Shown here: positions 6,663 to 6,726 of the stretch, piece after piece
How positions within the stretch are numbered: position 1 is the first letter of the stretch
Layout: each line of letters begins with the position of its first letter
From: Brooklawnia sp050943675
GTDB taxonomy: Bacteria > Actinomycetota > Actinomycetes > Propionibacteriales > Propionibacteriaceae
NCBI GenBank assembly: GCA_050943675.1
Contig: JBMNPP010000150.1
Span: forward strand, 1 to 6,726
Direction: 5' to 3'
DNA length: 6,726 nt
Translations under genes and position numbers: made by a program
Notes under the pieces: model-generated
Told to the model about the DNA's origin: nothing
Databases searched by the model: none
What the model saw: the letters and a program-made list of their open reading frames with translations, nothing else

Positions 6663-6664
6663 CT
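6636..6664 (+). promoter_or_regulatory. Divergent promoter for an unseen plus-strand gene
   Basis: TTGACA (6636-6641) is followed after 17 bases by TACCCT (6659-6664), which keeps the important first, second and last -10 bases. It mirrors the minus-strand promoter around base 6629. Transcription would start near 6671 and run out of the window. The -10 overlaps the GGTATTACC box at 6654-6662. No start codon with an open frame is visible before the window ends. Confidence 0.58.
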
Positions 6665-6683
6665 TCAGTTAAACGGTAGTACC
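6654..6683. promoter_or_regulatory. Right operator pair (two GGTAnTACC boxes)
   Basis: GGTATTACC (6654-6662) and GGTAGTACC (6675-6683) again have centres 21 bp apart. They are the exact mirror positions of the left pair about base 6629. The inner box overlaps the plus-strand -10 and the outer box lies just downstream of the predicted plus-strand start. The same regulator would therefore be expected to control both divergent promoters. Confidence 0.68.
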
Positions 6684-6726
6684 GCTCTGATTGGTCCGGC
6701 AGGAACCAAACAAGGCAAGCTAGCCC

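Noticed and set aside
6691..6709. Hairpin TTGGTCC / GGAACCAA in the leader of the unseen plus-strand gene
   Set aside because: The stem is short with a bulged A and no T-run follows. It might add a half-site-like GGT...ACC element, but the support is too weak for a feature.

Overview
The window is high-GC bacterial DNA with tightly packed genes, purine-rich ribosome binding sites, GTG starts and stop/start overlaps. Together with a probable DUF6308 protein and a FadR-type GntR regulator, this suggests an actinobacterium. No genus can be named from the sequence. I see no RNA genes, insertion sequences or CRISPR arrays.

Left half (1-2988, all plus strand): the last 20 codons of an unidentified gene, then a flavin-dependent oxidase of the 6-hydroxynicotine oxidase / berberine-bridge-like family (122-1495), a small DUF6308-like protein of unknown function (1535-2230) and a GntR/FCD transcription factor (2260-2988). 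Gaps of about 30-60 bases make a plus-strand transcription unit plausible. A palindrome overlaps the stop codon of the oxidase gene. The unit ends at a strong, probably bidirectional terminator (2997-3045).

Right half (3073-6496, all minus strand, read right to left): a three-gene operon. It encodes a zinc-dependent alcohol dehydrogenase (5396-6496), a CitE/HpcH-type CoA-ester lyase (4515-5399) and a CoA-acylating aldehyde dehydrogenase (3073-4513). The genes overlap by 4 bases or are separated by 1 base, so they are probably translationally coupled. The order of enzyme activities suggests alcohol to aldehyde to acyl-CoA, linked to carbon-carbon cleavage or formation at a CoA ester. The substrate is unknown. 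The acylating dehydrogenase resembles sulfoacetaldehyde-type enzymes, so a short sulfonate, phosphonate or diol is one possibility. As sequenced, the dehydrogenase gene is broken by one extra base in a run of four C (3848-3851), upstream of its catalytic cysteine.

Right edge (6497-6726): the most striking non-coding structure. Two promoter-like elements, each with a perfect TTGACA -35, stand back to back inside a large dyad centred on base 6629. Four GGTAnTACC-like boxes sit exactly symmetrically around this centre, in two pairs whose box centres are 21 bp apart, and they overlap the -10 elements and presumed start sites. This looks like a symmetric repressor-controlled divergent promoter. 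It would drive the minus-strand operon and an unseen plus-strand gene beyond the window. The GGT...ACC boxes suit a FadR-type GntR protein, so the regulator at 2260-2988 is a natural candidate.
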